From: Pedosphaera sp.
Lineage (GTDB): Bacteria; Verrucomicrobiota; Verrucomicrobiia; Limisphaerales; Pedosphaeraceae
Assembly: GCA_028293465.1 (NCBI GenBank)
Contig: JAQGOT010000225.1
Coordinates: 1 to 6,974, forward strand
DNA length: 6,974 nucleotides
Reading direction: 5' to 3'
The notes under the pieces are model-generated. The model had not been told where the DNA came from. It did no database searches and worked only from the letters and a program-made list of their open reading frames with translations. Shown here piece after piece: positions 1 to 6,259 of the stretch. The position numbers and the translations under genes are program-made. How positions within the stretch are numbered: the stretch's first letter is position 1; each line of letters starts with the position of its first letter.

Positions 1-216
1 GAACATGAAAGTCAGACCCCGCCGCCAGTTAAATATTCAAAGGATAATGCAAGGATATTTCAACAGGCTGTTAGGCAGAGTGCTCACAAGTTTCGATCCT
101 CAGCAGGTTGGAAGACTGGGGGGTGGATGAGCGGGGCAAGGCCTTGGCGGGAACAGAATTAGCCTTGCGTTATTACGGCATTTCCTTCATAAGGGCGGCA
201 GTTTCACGCCAAGCAT

Positions 217-1053
217 ATGACAACAATACCAAAGAAGGTCGAAGACCGGCTGACCTCAAGCCTCAAACGTTTTCAACCCATACTGAGTTCCGCCAAGGCC
301 AGGGATGTAAACGAATCGGACACGGTTATCATTGTGACCGATCTGATCTCGGAGGTGTTCGGGTATGACAAGTATTCCGAGATTTCCTCAGAGCATTCGA
401 TCCGGGGAACTTTCTGCGATCTGGCGATCAAGATTGAGGGAAAGGTTCAGTTGTTAGTGGAGGTGAAGGCTATCGGATTGGAACTCAAGGACAGTCATGT
501 CAAGCAGGCGGTGGACTATGCCGCAAACCAAGGTGTGGATTGGGTTGTCCTCACAAACGGAATCACCTGGAGAATTTATAAGATTTCATTCAACAAGCCA
601 ATCGATCAGGAACTTGTATTCGAAATCGATTTCCTCAAGCTGAGTTTAAAGAATGACGATGACTTGGATTACCTCTTCCTGCTGACCAAAGAAGGCTGGC
701 AGAAGCAAGTAATGGTGGATTTTGCTGCTCAAAGACAAGCCCTGAGCCGGTTCTTTATTGCTGGAATGGTTCTGTCGGAGCCGGTGCTTGACGTCATACG
801 CAAGGAACTCAAAAAGACGTGCCCGGATGTGAAGGTTAAGAACGAGCAAATCCAATCCGTGCTGTTACAGGAAGTTTTGAAAAGGGAAGTGGTGGAAGGA
901 GAGAAAGCCGACGAAGCCCGCAAGAAAATTTTGAGGGCAAACAACCGGGCACTGCGCGCGCAAGATTCCAAAGAAACAGGTGGGAATCCGGGTCCGGCAG
1001 CGACAGTCCCAAACCCCACCCCGCCAGGGTCGAGCGCCACTGCGCAGGCCTGA
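217..1053 (+). CDS. Orphan HsdR N-terminal-like PD-(D/E)XK domain protein
   Basis: This 278-residue soluble protein resembles the isolated N-terminal nuclease domain of type I restriction R subunits (HSDR_N-type). The visible PD-(D/E)XK core is D68 in FCDLAI, E82-x-K84 in the strand LLVEVKA, and a following Q97 in KQAVDYA. A strand WVVLTNGITWRIYKI (about 109-123) then completes the fold, as in that family. There is no helicase/ATPase region, and no HsdM or HsdS gene lies nearby, so it cannot be a complete type I enzyme. Residues 150-250 look helical and charged. The last 28 residues are a Gly/Pro/Ala/Thr-rich, probably disordered tail. The ATG at 217 is the first start after an in-frame stop at 190-192, and no Shine-Dalgarno site precedes it. 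The K+ channel gene follows after 41 bp on the same strand, so co-transcription is plausible. The domain call is fairly secure; the substrate and role are unknown. Confidence 0.8.
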   Translation: MTTIPKKVEDRLTSSLKRFQPILSSAKARDVNESDTVIIVTDLISEVFGYDKYSEISSEHSIRGTFCDLAIKIEGKVQLLVEVKAIGLELKDSHVKQAVDYAANQGVDWVVLTNGITWRIYKISFNKPIDQELVFEIDFLKLSLKNDDDLDYLFLLTKEGWQKQVMVDFAAQRQALSRFFIAGMVLSEPVLDVIRKELKKTCPDVKVKNEQIQSVLLQEVLKREVVEGEKADEARKKILRANNRALRAQDSKETGGNPGPAATVPNPTPPGSSATAQA

Positions 1054-1082
1054 TCGCGGCCTCAGGCACCGCCGCTGCAATT

Positions 1083-1088
1083 GGAAGG
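1083..1088 (+). promoter_or_regulatory. Ribosome binding site of the K+ channel gene
   Basis: GGAAGG lies 6 bases before the ATG at 1095. It is one of the few good Shine-Dalgarno matches in the window, and it fixes the channel start even though it sits in the short gap after the nuclease-like gene. Confidence 0.6.
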
Positions 1089-1094
1089 CGAGCC

Positions 1095-1874
1095 ATGAAC
1101 GAATCTGCGGCAACTCATCACCCAGAAAAGTTGACCTGGCTTCAGTGTGTCATCCTGATTTTGTCGGTCTATGTTCTGGCGGCGGTGTTTGTCCAAACCG
1201 TCTTCAAACTGTCGCCGGAGACAAATCTCCTTCTTGATTGCATCGATTCGCTCATTTGCTTTGTTTTTTTATACGACTTTTTCGTTCACCTTTACAAAGC
1301 CCCGTCGAAGAAAGCCTTCTTGAAATGGGGCTGGTTGGATTTTGTTTCAAGCATTCCGATGTTAGGCATTTTTCGTTGGGCGCGCGTGGCGAGAGTGGTC
1401 CGAATTCTACGCCTCCTGAGAGCGTTTCGCTCTTCCAGGATTCTGATTGCTCACTTGTTTCAACACCGGGCCAGCAGCACCTTTGCCACGGTCGGTTCCA
1501 TTTCAGTCATCTTGGTGATCTTCTCCTCAATTGCCATCCTCCATGTTGAAACGGAGTCTGGCTCAAACATCAAGACGCCCGCGGATGCATTGTGGTGGGC
1601 TTGCACGACGGTCACCACGGTCGGCTACGGAGACAAATATCCGGTCACGCCGGAGGGGCGGGTGGTGGCCATCGTTTTAATGATTGCGGGAGTCGGACTA
1701 TTTGCAACTTTCACGGCATACATTTCAAGTTTCTTCCTTGAGTCCGCGCAGAAAAGAAACGAAGTCGACATCAAAGAGCTGATACGGGAAGTGAAGTTGC
1801 TGCGGGAGAAGATTGATTCGCGGGACAGATTGACAGATGAACGCTCGCCTGAACAAGACAAGTTGCCGATTTAG
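1095..1874 (+). CDS. Voltage-gated potassium channel (six-TM ion transporter)
   Basis: This 259-residue integral membrane protein has the full Kv-type layout and should form a tetrameric K+-selective channel in the inner membrane. S1 is about 15-37. S2 is about 46-67, with acidic D51 and D61. S3 is about 79-93, with D82. S4 is about 94-115, with arginines at 94, 97, 100, 103, 106, 109, 112 and 115. S5 is about 130-150. The pore helix leads to the selectivity filter TVGYGD (175-180), followed by S6 at about 186-215. The C-terminal segment 216-245 (KELIREVKLLREKI region) has heptad-like I/L/V spacing and is probably a short coiled coil aiding tetramer assembly. There is no RCK or cyclic-nucleotide domain, so gating should depend on voltage. 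The length is normal for a small bacterial Kv channel. The gene follows the nuclease-like gene by 41 bp. Fold and ion selectivity are secure from the motifs; the physiological role is not. Confidence 0.93.
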   Translation: MNESAATHHPEKLTWLQCVILILSVYVLAAVFVQTVFKLSPETNLLLDCIDSLICFVFLYDFFVHLYKAPSKKAFLKWGWLDFVSSIPMLGIFRWARVARVVRILRLLRAFRSSRILIAHLFQHRASSTFATVGSISVILVIFSSIAILHVETESGSNIKTPADALWWACTTVTTVGYGDKYPVTPEGRVVAIVLMIAGVGLFATFTAYISSFFLESAQKRNEVDIKELIREVKLLREKIDSRDRLTDERSPEQDKLPI

Positions 1875-1976
1875 ACCCACGCGGGCTTCTACCTCCGAAA
1901 AAGAACAAGTGTTGGCCCGTTTAGATTTAATCTCAGCAAATCTGGCGTTGGCGGGGTCGTAATTTCAGAAGCTCTG

Positions 1977-2010
1977 CCGCCCGCTTCGGGGCTTGGGAAT
2001 TTGTGGGCGG
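1977..2010. repeat. Inverted repeat between convergent genes, possible weak terminator
   Basis: CCGCCC (1977-1982) pairs perfectly with GGGCGG (2005-2010). The loop contains a smaller GCCC/GGGC hairpin. It lies in the 160-bp gap between the convergent channel and methyltransferase genes, where a bidirectional terminator would be expected. Neither strand has a T-tract after the stem, so a classical intrinsic terminator is doubtful. Nothing else is recognisable in 1875-2034. Confidence 0.25.
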
Positions 2011-2034
2011 AAAACGTCGCGCGGGGTGCGCATC

Positions 2035-2832
2035 TCACTTGATCGCCGTCAGCGAATAGACCAATGGCAGCATGTGCTCGAGCCCTTGGATGTAATACCG
2101 GCCATTCTTTTCGGTGGCGTCCCGAAAAATACGATAAGGGGAATAGTCGTATTCCTTGAAGTTCCTGATGGTCAAACCGCTACCCTCGAGAACTTGGAAG
2201 ATTTCTCCCAAGCTGTGGTTCCAGCAGCAGGACGTCCCGTGGCTTGCGTCACTGGCATCCGCATACGATCCTTTGCTCTCCTCGATAATTGGATTCGATT
2301 TGAAGTGGGAATAAGCAAATTTTGAATGATCATCACTCAACATCCATAAGACGGGATGAAATTCCGCGAAACAGAATTTGCCGGTCTTTTTCATAAAGTG
2401 AGAAACGATTCCAGCCCATTTGCTCAGGTCAGAATGCCACCCTGTAACCCCGAAGGAGGCGTACACAATGTCGAACTCACCCCCCAAGGCTTCGTCCAGT
2501 TCGTTGACATTACTCTGGATGAACCTTGCATTGAGCTGAAGCCGGTGGTTGAGTTCGCGCGCGGTTTCAATGGCTGCTGGTGAGAAGTCCACGCCGGTCA
2601 CCGACGCGCCCAACCTGGCCAAAGATAATGTGTCCTGTCCGAAGTGACATTGCAGATGTAAAATAGACTTTCCTCGTATCTCACCAAGCAAGTCCATTTC
2701 AATCTCGCCTAAAGAGGATCTTCCCTTTAGAAACCCGGGCACGTCGTAAAACGGCGAATCCACATGAGCTTTGGCGAGATTGTTCCAAAGCTCTCGGTTT
2801 GATCTGGTTGCCGTCGTTTCGTCCATAAACAT
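2035..2832 (-). CDS. Class I SAM-dependent methyltransferase
   Basis: This 265-residue cytosolic protein has a Rossmann-type methyltransferase core (Methyltransf_25/11-like). Motif I is ILHLQCHFGQ (57-66), in which the usual D-x-G-x-G is replaced by QCHFGQ, a variant known in this subgroup. The acidic residue ending strand 2 is D82 (VDFS). N108 in QSNVNEL fits the motif after strand 3. FDIVYASFGV (120-129) is motif IV-like. The later part, with CCWNHSLGEIFQVLEGSGL (202-220) and a nearby EYDYSPY, is typical of small-molecule methyltransferases of this type. The substrate cannot be told. Two starts are possible: ATG at 2832 or ATG at 2826 (M3). The purine-rich GGGAAGA upstream is too close to the first and better spaced for the second, so 2826 may be the true start. 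The gene lies 9 bp downstream of the secreted remnant on the same strand but has clearly lower G+C. It converges with the channel gene. Confidence 0.88.
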   Translation of the reverse strand: MFMDETTATRSNRELWNNLAKAHVDSPFYDVPGFLKGRSSLGEIEMDLLGEIRGKSILHLQCHFGQDTLSLARLGASVTGVDFSPAAIETARELNHRLQLNARFIQSNVNELDEALGGEFDIVYASFGVTGWHSDLSKWAGIVSHFMKKTGKFCFAEFHPVLWMLSDDHSKFAYSHFKSNPIIEESKGSYADASDASHGTSCCWNHSLGEIFQVLEGSGLTIRNFKEYDYSPYRIFRDATEKNGRYYIQGLEHMLPLVYSLTAIK

Positions 2833-2841
2833 TCTTCCCGA

Positions 2842-3120
2842 TTAATCGCTAACTACGTGGTAGAATCGCTGCGGGTAGTTCGTGGCTTGGGGGTCCGAGA
2901 AAGTGAAGACTCCTCCGTTCAGCGTGCCGTTGGTCAACACGGGCCAGTTCAGGCGGGGCAACGACAGATTGGTGGAGGCGTTCCCCGTCAGCACACCCTG
3001 TTCGGCTTCCAACACGAACGGAGCCGCGGAACTCCGAAAGCTCATCACGGAAACTGATGCCAGGATACCCGCCAGCATCAGTGCACGGCCGGCACGGTGA
3101 AGAGGCTTTTCAAAAGGCAT
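2842..3120 (-). pseudogene. Internally deleted secreted protein: signal peptide joined to C-terminal tail
   Basis: This 92-residue open frame looks like the two ends of a much larger secreted protein. Residues 1-33 form a signal peptide: basic H8/R9/R13, hydrophobic ALMLAGILASVSVM, then SSAA. Residues 35-47 (FVLEAEQGVLTGN) resemble the first strand of a CBM6/CBM35-type carbohydrate-binding domain, which often opens with an EAE-x-G pattern. From about residue 48 the sequence becomes a C-terminal segment (WPVLTNGT, then FTFSDPQATNYPQRFYHVV) of the kind that ends many large Verrucomicrobia extracellular proteins. The middle of both domains is missing, so an in-frame deletion near 2976-2984 is inferred. 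No Shine-Dalgarno site precedes the ATG. The frame is intact, so it could still be translated as a short exported peptide. Its stop is 9 bp from the methyltransferase start. The alternative is a genuine small secreted protein. Confidence 0.55.
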
Positions 3121-3576
3121 ATGTTGTGGCGAATGATAGTCGAGGCTTGGCGAAATCGCACGTCACCAATAATGACGACAGTTGCCAACCACCTGAGGCG
3201 TGAGCGAGGGCGGCAATCCAGGCGAGGTACCTAAACGCCCTTTCTCAAACGGCGCTAAATTTGACTCCGACCGTGTCTCAAAATCACACAAAGGAGAACG
3301 GACACCGGCAGGATTGCCCGCAAACAAGACAGTGTCTGTCCACCCTGTCCCGAAACAGGGCACATTCGGCCCGTTTTGCTCCGTAAAACTACGAATTACG
3401 GTTTCCGTACGTATACCCAATTGCATCCTCCCGGTCCCAAAGTATCCAAAAACGGTACACCCGGTGCTATCTCACCCACTCGTATAGAACGTTCTTAAAC
3501 AGTGACGACAGCAGGCAGGACCGAAATGGCCGTTGAGAGGCAGGTCTGCAAAACGACATCGAAAGAACATATAATT
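3121..3576. other. Divergent intergenic region, no convincing gene
   Basis: These 456 bp separate the leftward secreted remnant from the rightward secreted Ig-like gene, so the promoters of both should lie here. Short open frames exist on both strands (3200-3487 plus, 3163-3426 minus). Their translations are Pro/Lys/Ser-rich and lack recognisable domains, and neither has a ribosome binding site. A TATCAT-like box on the minus strand (plus positions 3133-3138) is the only weak -10 candidate for the remnant, and it lies very close to the start. The central part carries a run of short hairpins, described separately. Confidence 0.5.
3343..3409. repeat. Cluster of three consecutive short hairpins
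   Basis: Three perfect short inverted repeats follow each other. CCCTGT (3343-3348) pairs with ACAGGG (3355-3360) across a 6-base loop. GTTTT (3373-3377) pairs with AAAAC (3385-3389) across 7 bases. TACGG (3397-3401) pairs with CCGTA (3405-3409) across 3 bases. A further AGACA-G-TGTCT palindrome lies just upstream. Such serial small palindromes can be remnants of REP/MITE-like elements or a structured leader. No transposase gene is present in the window. Confidence 0.4.
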
Positions 3577-4266
3577 ATGAAATCGAACCAATCAGAACTC
3601 TCCACCCTCCGGAACTCCGTCCGGCGTGGTGCCAGCCGTCTCGTCGTTCTCGCAGCCCTTGGTCTGGCCGGCCTGCTGGCCACCCCGCAAGCGCGGGCAA
3701 GCTCGACCCTCACTTCCGTCAGCGTGGGCGAGCAATTGATCGGCGTCGTCAATCCGGGTGGCACCGCTTCGTTCCCAGTGACCGTCACGCGAACCGGTGC
3801 CGGAAGACTGGACGTAGAGTTGAGCATCTCTGGCCTCCCGGCGGGCGCAACCGCCACCTTCTTACCAGCCCAGGTGACCTTCACCGGCAACAAGCCGGAT
3901 TCGCAAACCGCCATCGTGACCATCACCACGCCGGCCTCGTTCGCCCGCGGCCGCTCTTGTTTTAGCGTCATTGCAACCGAACTCGATCATAACGACCACC
4001 ACCCCATCAAGACCGCCACAGCCGCCAACGCCATGTATGTCGGCGTGGGCCACGTCTGCCTTACCAAAATGCCCGACAGCACCTTCCGCGTCGGCTGCGC
4101 CGGAGCCCCGGGCGAGTTGCTGCTGCTGCAGAGCAGTCCGAGCATAATCGCCCCCGTCTGGACCACGATCGCCACCAACACCACGGATGCCAGCGGCTGG
4201 TTCACCTGGCAGGCCCCGGATACCACCAACTCCCAGTGCCGTTTCTACCGCACCGTGAAGCCCTGA
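3577..4266 (+). CDS. Secreted Ig-like domain protein, function unknown
   Basis: The likely start is the ATG at 3577, giving 229 residues. An in-frame ATG at 3502 would add 25 hydrophilic residues before the signal peptide and is less likely. A weak GAAAGAA lies about 10 bases before 3577. The signal peptide has basic R16/R17/R21, a hydrophobic stretch LVVLAALGLAGLLA, and cleavage predicted after ARA (41). Residues 44-150 form one beta-sandwich-like domain with VNPGGTASFPVTVTRT, SGLPAGATATF and VTFTGN. This pattern is common in bacterial Ig-like/NEW3-type extracellular repeats. It contains a D-H-N-D-H-H cluster at 137-142. Residues 180-229 (LLLLQSSPSI, VWTTIATNTT, ASGWFTW, CRFYRTV) match the short C-terminal module seen on many Verrucomicrobia exported proteins. 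The module may serve in surface anchoring or sorting; that role is inferred. Four cysteines (128, 161, 174, 221) could form disulfides. G+C is high, as in the antiporter and pseudopilin. Confidence 0.8.
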   Translation: MKSNQSELSTLRNSVRRGASRLVVLAALGLAGLLATPQARASSTLTSVSVGEQLIGVVNPGGTASFPVTVTRTGAGRLDVELSISGLPAGATATFLPAQVTFTGNKPDSQTAIVTITTPASFARGRSCFSVIATELDHNDHHPIKTATAANAMYVGVGHVCLTKMPDSTFRVGCAGAPGELLLLQSSPSIIAPVWTTIATNTTDASGWFTWQAPDTTNSQCRFYRTVKP

Positions 4267-4618
4267 TTCGTTCGAGCCGTTGACGGCCACCCGGTGCCTG
4301 TGACCGCGCAGCCCCCATCCACCGTCGCCACCGCGACCATGAACACCGCGTTGGCCGGCACGTTGAACGAATATGATGCCGCCCCCAGCGTAGAACTGCC
4401 GGCGTCCGCCAGGCAGTTGGCGCAAAGGCTGTCCGGATTGAAACTGACCACATAGGCCGAGCTGAACAGCCTGCAACCGCCGGAGCGTTCAAGAGAATCA
4501 TGGGAAGATTTATTGGGCCGCTCGGGAACCAAATAGTATGCACACGTATAACTTCGCGTGACAAACCGCCTTCGCCACGCTACCTTCTCGTTCTGAAAAT
4601 AATGCGGTTCTTGAAGGT
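4267..4618. other. Intergenic region with an antisense gene fossil and the antiporter leader
   Basis: These 352 bp lie between the secreted Ig-like gene and the antiporter. The first part holds the minus-strand domain fragment at 4293-4478. The remainder (4479-4618) shows no gene and should contain the antiporter promoter. A GGAAC at 4525-4529 with a downstream CGTATAA loosely resembles an ECF-type promoter but is not convincing. No transcription terminator for the upstream gene was recognised. Confidence 0.45.
4293..4478 (-). pseudogene. Decayed fragment of a surface-protein C-terminal domain
   Basis: Reading the minus strand gives about 62 residues. They include LFSSAYVVSFNPDSLCANCL, then LADAGSS, then SYSFNVPANAVFMVAV and VDGGC. 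I recognise this as part of a beta-rich module that recurs at the C-termini of large extracellular proteins in Verrucomicrobia and Acidobacteria. The usual pattern is 'AY..SF.P.nLC.NYLaD.GSS...SYSFnVPA...FVVVV.EV...GC..YTLTVSG'. The match starts abruptly near 4478, with no related sequence upstream in any minus-strand frame. After GGC the expected YTLTVSG end is disrupted (AVTGTG instead). There is no start codon in a sensible place and no signal peptide. It is therefore a fossil, about half a domain long, in antisense just after the stop of the secreted Ig-like gene. The family is recalled from memory and not confirmed by a search. Confidence 0.6.
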
Positions 4619-6052
4619 ATGATGCGAAGAAACGTTCTGCTGTACCTGTTGATCGTCCTAGGCTGCGGCTTGGGAATCTATTTCGCCCTCCAAACGGGCA
4701 AAAATCTGGAACCGTCGAAATTTTCCACGCCAAGCGCTGCCCCGGCAACTCCCGCCGCCGGCAACGTCCTCCACGGCTTCCGTGACAACCTGCACGAACC
4801 GCTGAGCCTCCTGCTCGTCCAACTGATCCTCATTATCCTGCTGGCGCGGGTTTTCGGCGCTGGCTTCGTCAAAATGGGCCAACCCGCAGTCATCGGTGAA
4901 ATGCTCGCCGGCATTGTGCTGGGACCATCCGTGGTTGGCGCGTTGCTTCCTGGTGTCTTCCAATTTATTTTCCCGGCTCCCTCCCTCGGCGCGTTGCGCA
5001 TGCTCAGCCAGGTGGGCGTCATCCTGTTCATGTTCGTCGTCGGCATGGAACTCGATGTCAAACAACTCCGCAGCAAAGCCTACACTGCCGTCATGGTCAG
5101 TCATGCGGGCATCGTCTTTCCCTATTTTCTCGGCGTCGTCTTCTCGCTTTTCATTTACCAATCGTTCGCCTCCCAGAACGCCACCTTCCCGGCTTTTGCC
5201 CTGTTCATGGGCATCGCCATGAGCATCACCGCCTTCCCCGTCCTGGCCCGCATCATTGAGGAACGGGGCCTGGCCAAAACCTACCTCGGCGCCACCGCCA
5301 TCACCTGCGCGGCCGTGGACGACGTCACCGCCTGGACGATTCTCGCCTTCGTGGTGGCCATGGTGAAGGCCGGCAATCCCGGCAGCGCCATCCTGACCAT
5401 TTTACTGCTCGTGGCTTTCGTGCTGGTCATGCTCTTTTGCCTCAAGCCGCTCCTGCACCGCGCGCTCAAACGGGAAACCGAAGCCGCCACCGGCCCCACG
5501 CGCGGCGTGATCGTCGGCATCCTCATCCTCGTCTTTGCCGCCGGACTGTTCACCGAGGTCATCGGCGTGCACGCCCTGTTCGGCGCGTTTCTTGTCGGCA
5601 CCATCATGCCGCCCGAGACGAAGTTTCGGTTGCATCTGCGCGAACGCCTCGAAAGCTTCAGTTCCGCTTTCCTGCTCCCGCTCTTCTTCGCCTTCACCGG
5701 TTTGCGAACGCAAATCGGCCTGCTGGGCGATTGGGAGAGCGTCGCCGTCTGTCTCGCCATCATTTTCGTGGCCACCCTCGGCAAACTCGGCGGCAGCATG
5801 TTCATCGCCCGCTGGACCGGCATGAACTGGCACGACTCCTTCGCGCTCGGCGCGCTGATGAACACCCGCGGGCTCGTCGAACTGATTGTGCTCAACATCG
5901 GTTTTGATCTCGGCATCCTTTCCCCCCGGGTCTTCGCCATGATGGTGATCATGGCGCTCGTCACCACCTTCATGACCAGCCCGCTCCTCTCCCTCGGCGA
6001 CCTCCTGCGCCGCCGAAGCCCCGCGCTGGCGGTCGAGCCGCCCTTGGCTTAA
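4619..6052 (+). CDS. CPA2-family cation:proton antiporter (Na+/H+ or K+/H+)
   Basis: This 477-residue polytopic inner-membrane exchanger belongs to the CPA2 family (NapA/GerN/KefB-like). An N-terminal membrane helix (about 5-24) is followed by a Pro/Ala/Thr linker (30-48), then the Na_H_Exchanger domain (about 62-460). Diagnostic features are GQPAVIGEMLAGIVLGPS (87-104), FMFVVGMELD (137-146), ITAFPVLARIIEERG (203-217), the transport aspartates D234-D235 in CAAVDDVTAW, K388 in TLGKLGG, and MNTRGLVELIVLNIG (414-428). The DD pair and the lysine are the residues expected in ion-coupling CPA2 transporters. No C-terminal RCK/TrkA-N or universal-stress-like cytosolic domain follows; the protein ends about 20 residues after the last helix. 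Similar proteins with this N-terminal helix often carry a long C-terminal regulatory region, so this is a short form. The tandem ATGs at 4619 and 4622 have a GAAGG immediately before, better spaced for 4622. The exact cation cannot be read from the sequence. The gene stands alone and faces the pseudopilin gene. Confidence 0.93.
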   Translation: MMRRNVLLYLLIVLGCGLGIYFALQTGKNLEPSKFSTPSAAPATPAAGNVLHGFRDNLHEPLSLLLVQLILIILLARVFGAGFVKMGQPAVIGEMLAGIVLGPSVVGALLPGVFQFIFPAPSLGALRMLSQVGVILFMFVVGMELDVKQLRSKAYTAVMVSHAGIVFPYFLGVVFSLFIYQSFASQNATFPAFALFMGIAMSITAFPVLARIIEERGLAKTYLGATAITCAAVDDVTAWTILAFVVAMVKAGNPGSAILTILLLVAFVLVMLFCLKPLLHRALKRETEAATGPTRGVIVGILILVFAAGLFTEVIGVHALFGAFLVGTIMPPETKFRLHLRERLESFSSAFLLPLFFAFTGLRTQIGLLGDWESVAVCLAIIFVATLGKLGGSMFIARWTGMNWHDSFALGALMNTRGLVELIVLNIGFDLGILSPRVFAMMVIMALVTTFMTSPLLSLGDLLRRRSPALAVEPPLA

Positions 6053-6154
6053 AACTAGGGATCGGTTTCTACCGCCGCTTTCACCAGATGAACACATGCC
6101 GGTGAATGCAACCGAAATCGAAACCTGCTCCAGCGCTGCAAGCACGTTCACCTC

Positions 6155-6169
6155 TCCTCGGGGTGAGGA
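6155..6169. repeat. Short hairpin downstream of the antiporter
   Basis: TCCTC (6155-6159) pairs with GAGGA (6165-6169) across the loop GGGGT. It lies about 100 bp after the antiporter stop and has no T-tract. It may add to the structure of the shared 3' region with the stronger hairpin at 6197-6218. Confidence 0.3.
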
Positions 6170-6196
6170 AGGACGTTGAGCACACTGACTCTTATC

Positions 6197-6218
6197 AGGA
6201 GGTGGTTTTCCGCCTCCT
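6197..6218. terminator. Strong hairpin between convergent genes, possible bidirectional terminator
   Basis: AGGAGGTGG (6197-6205) pairs with CCGCCTCCT (6210-6218) across a TTTT loop. The stem is nine base pairs with one G-T wobble. It sits between the convergent antiporter (stop at 6052) and pseudopilin (stop at 6301), where transcription from both sides should end. Neither strand has a run of T after the stem, so it would be an atypical terminator or an mRNA-stabilising 3' hairpin. The left arm also resembles a Shine-Dalgarno sequence, but no suitable start follows it. Confidence 0.4.
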
Positions 6219-6259
6219 CGGCACAGAACGCCGCTTCACCTCGCAATGGGGTTCTGAAT

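Noticed and set aside
1..162. Open plus-strand frame from the window edge to a TAG at 160-162, possibly the end of an upstream gene.
   Set aside because: The 53 codons show no recognisable domain, and a second frame with an ATG at 5 is also open to about 130, so coding cannot be decided from the sequence.
217..2832. A complete restriction-modification system made of the nuclease-like gene and the methyltransferase.
   Set aside because: The methyltransferase lacks the NPPY/DPPY and target-recognition features of DNA methylases and looks like a small-molecule type. It is also on the opposite strand with the channel gene between.
3200..3487. A 95-codon plus-strand frame (and a minus-strand one at 3163-3426) in the divergent spacer.
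   Set aside because: No ribosome binding site, no domain, odd Pro/Lys/Ser composition, and it overlaps the hairpin cluster.
4525..4547. ECF-sigma-like promoter (GGAAC and CGTATAA) before the antiporter.
   Set aside because: The spacing is shorter than usual and the -10 match is loose, so support is too weak.
4602..4622. Six-codon upstream frame (MRFLKV) whose stop overlaps the antiporter start as ATGA.
   Set aside because: No ribosome binding site and no attenuator-like structure; overlap of this size easily arises by chance.
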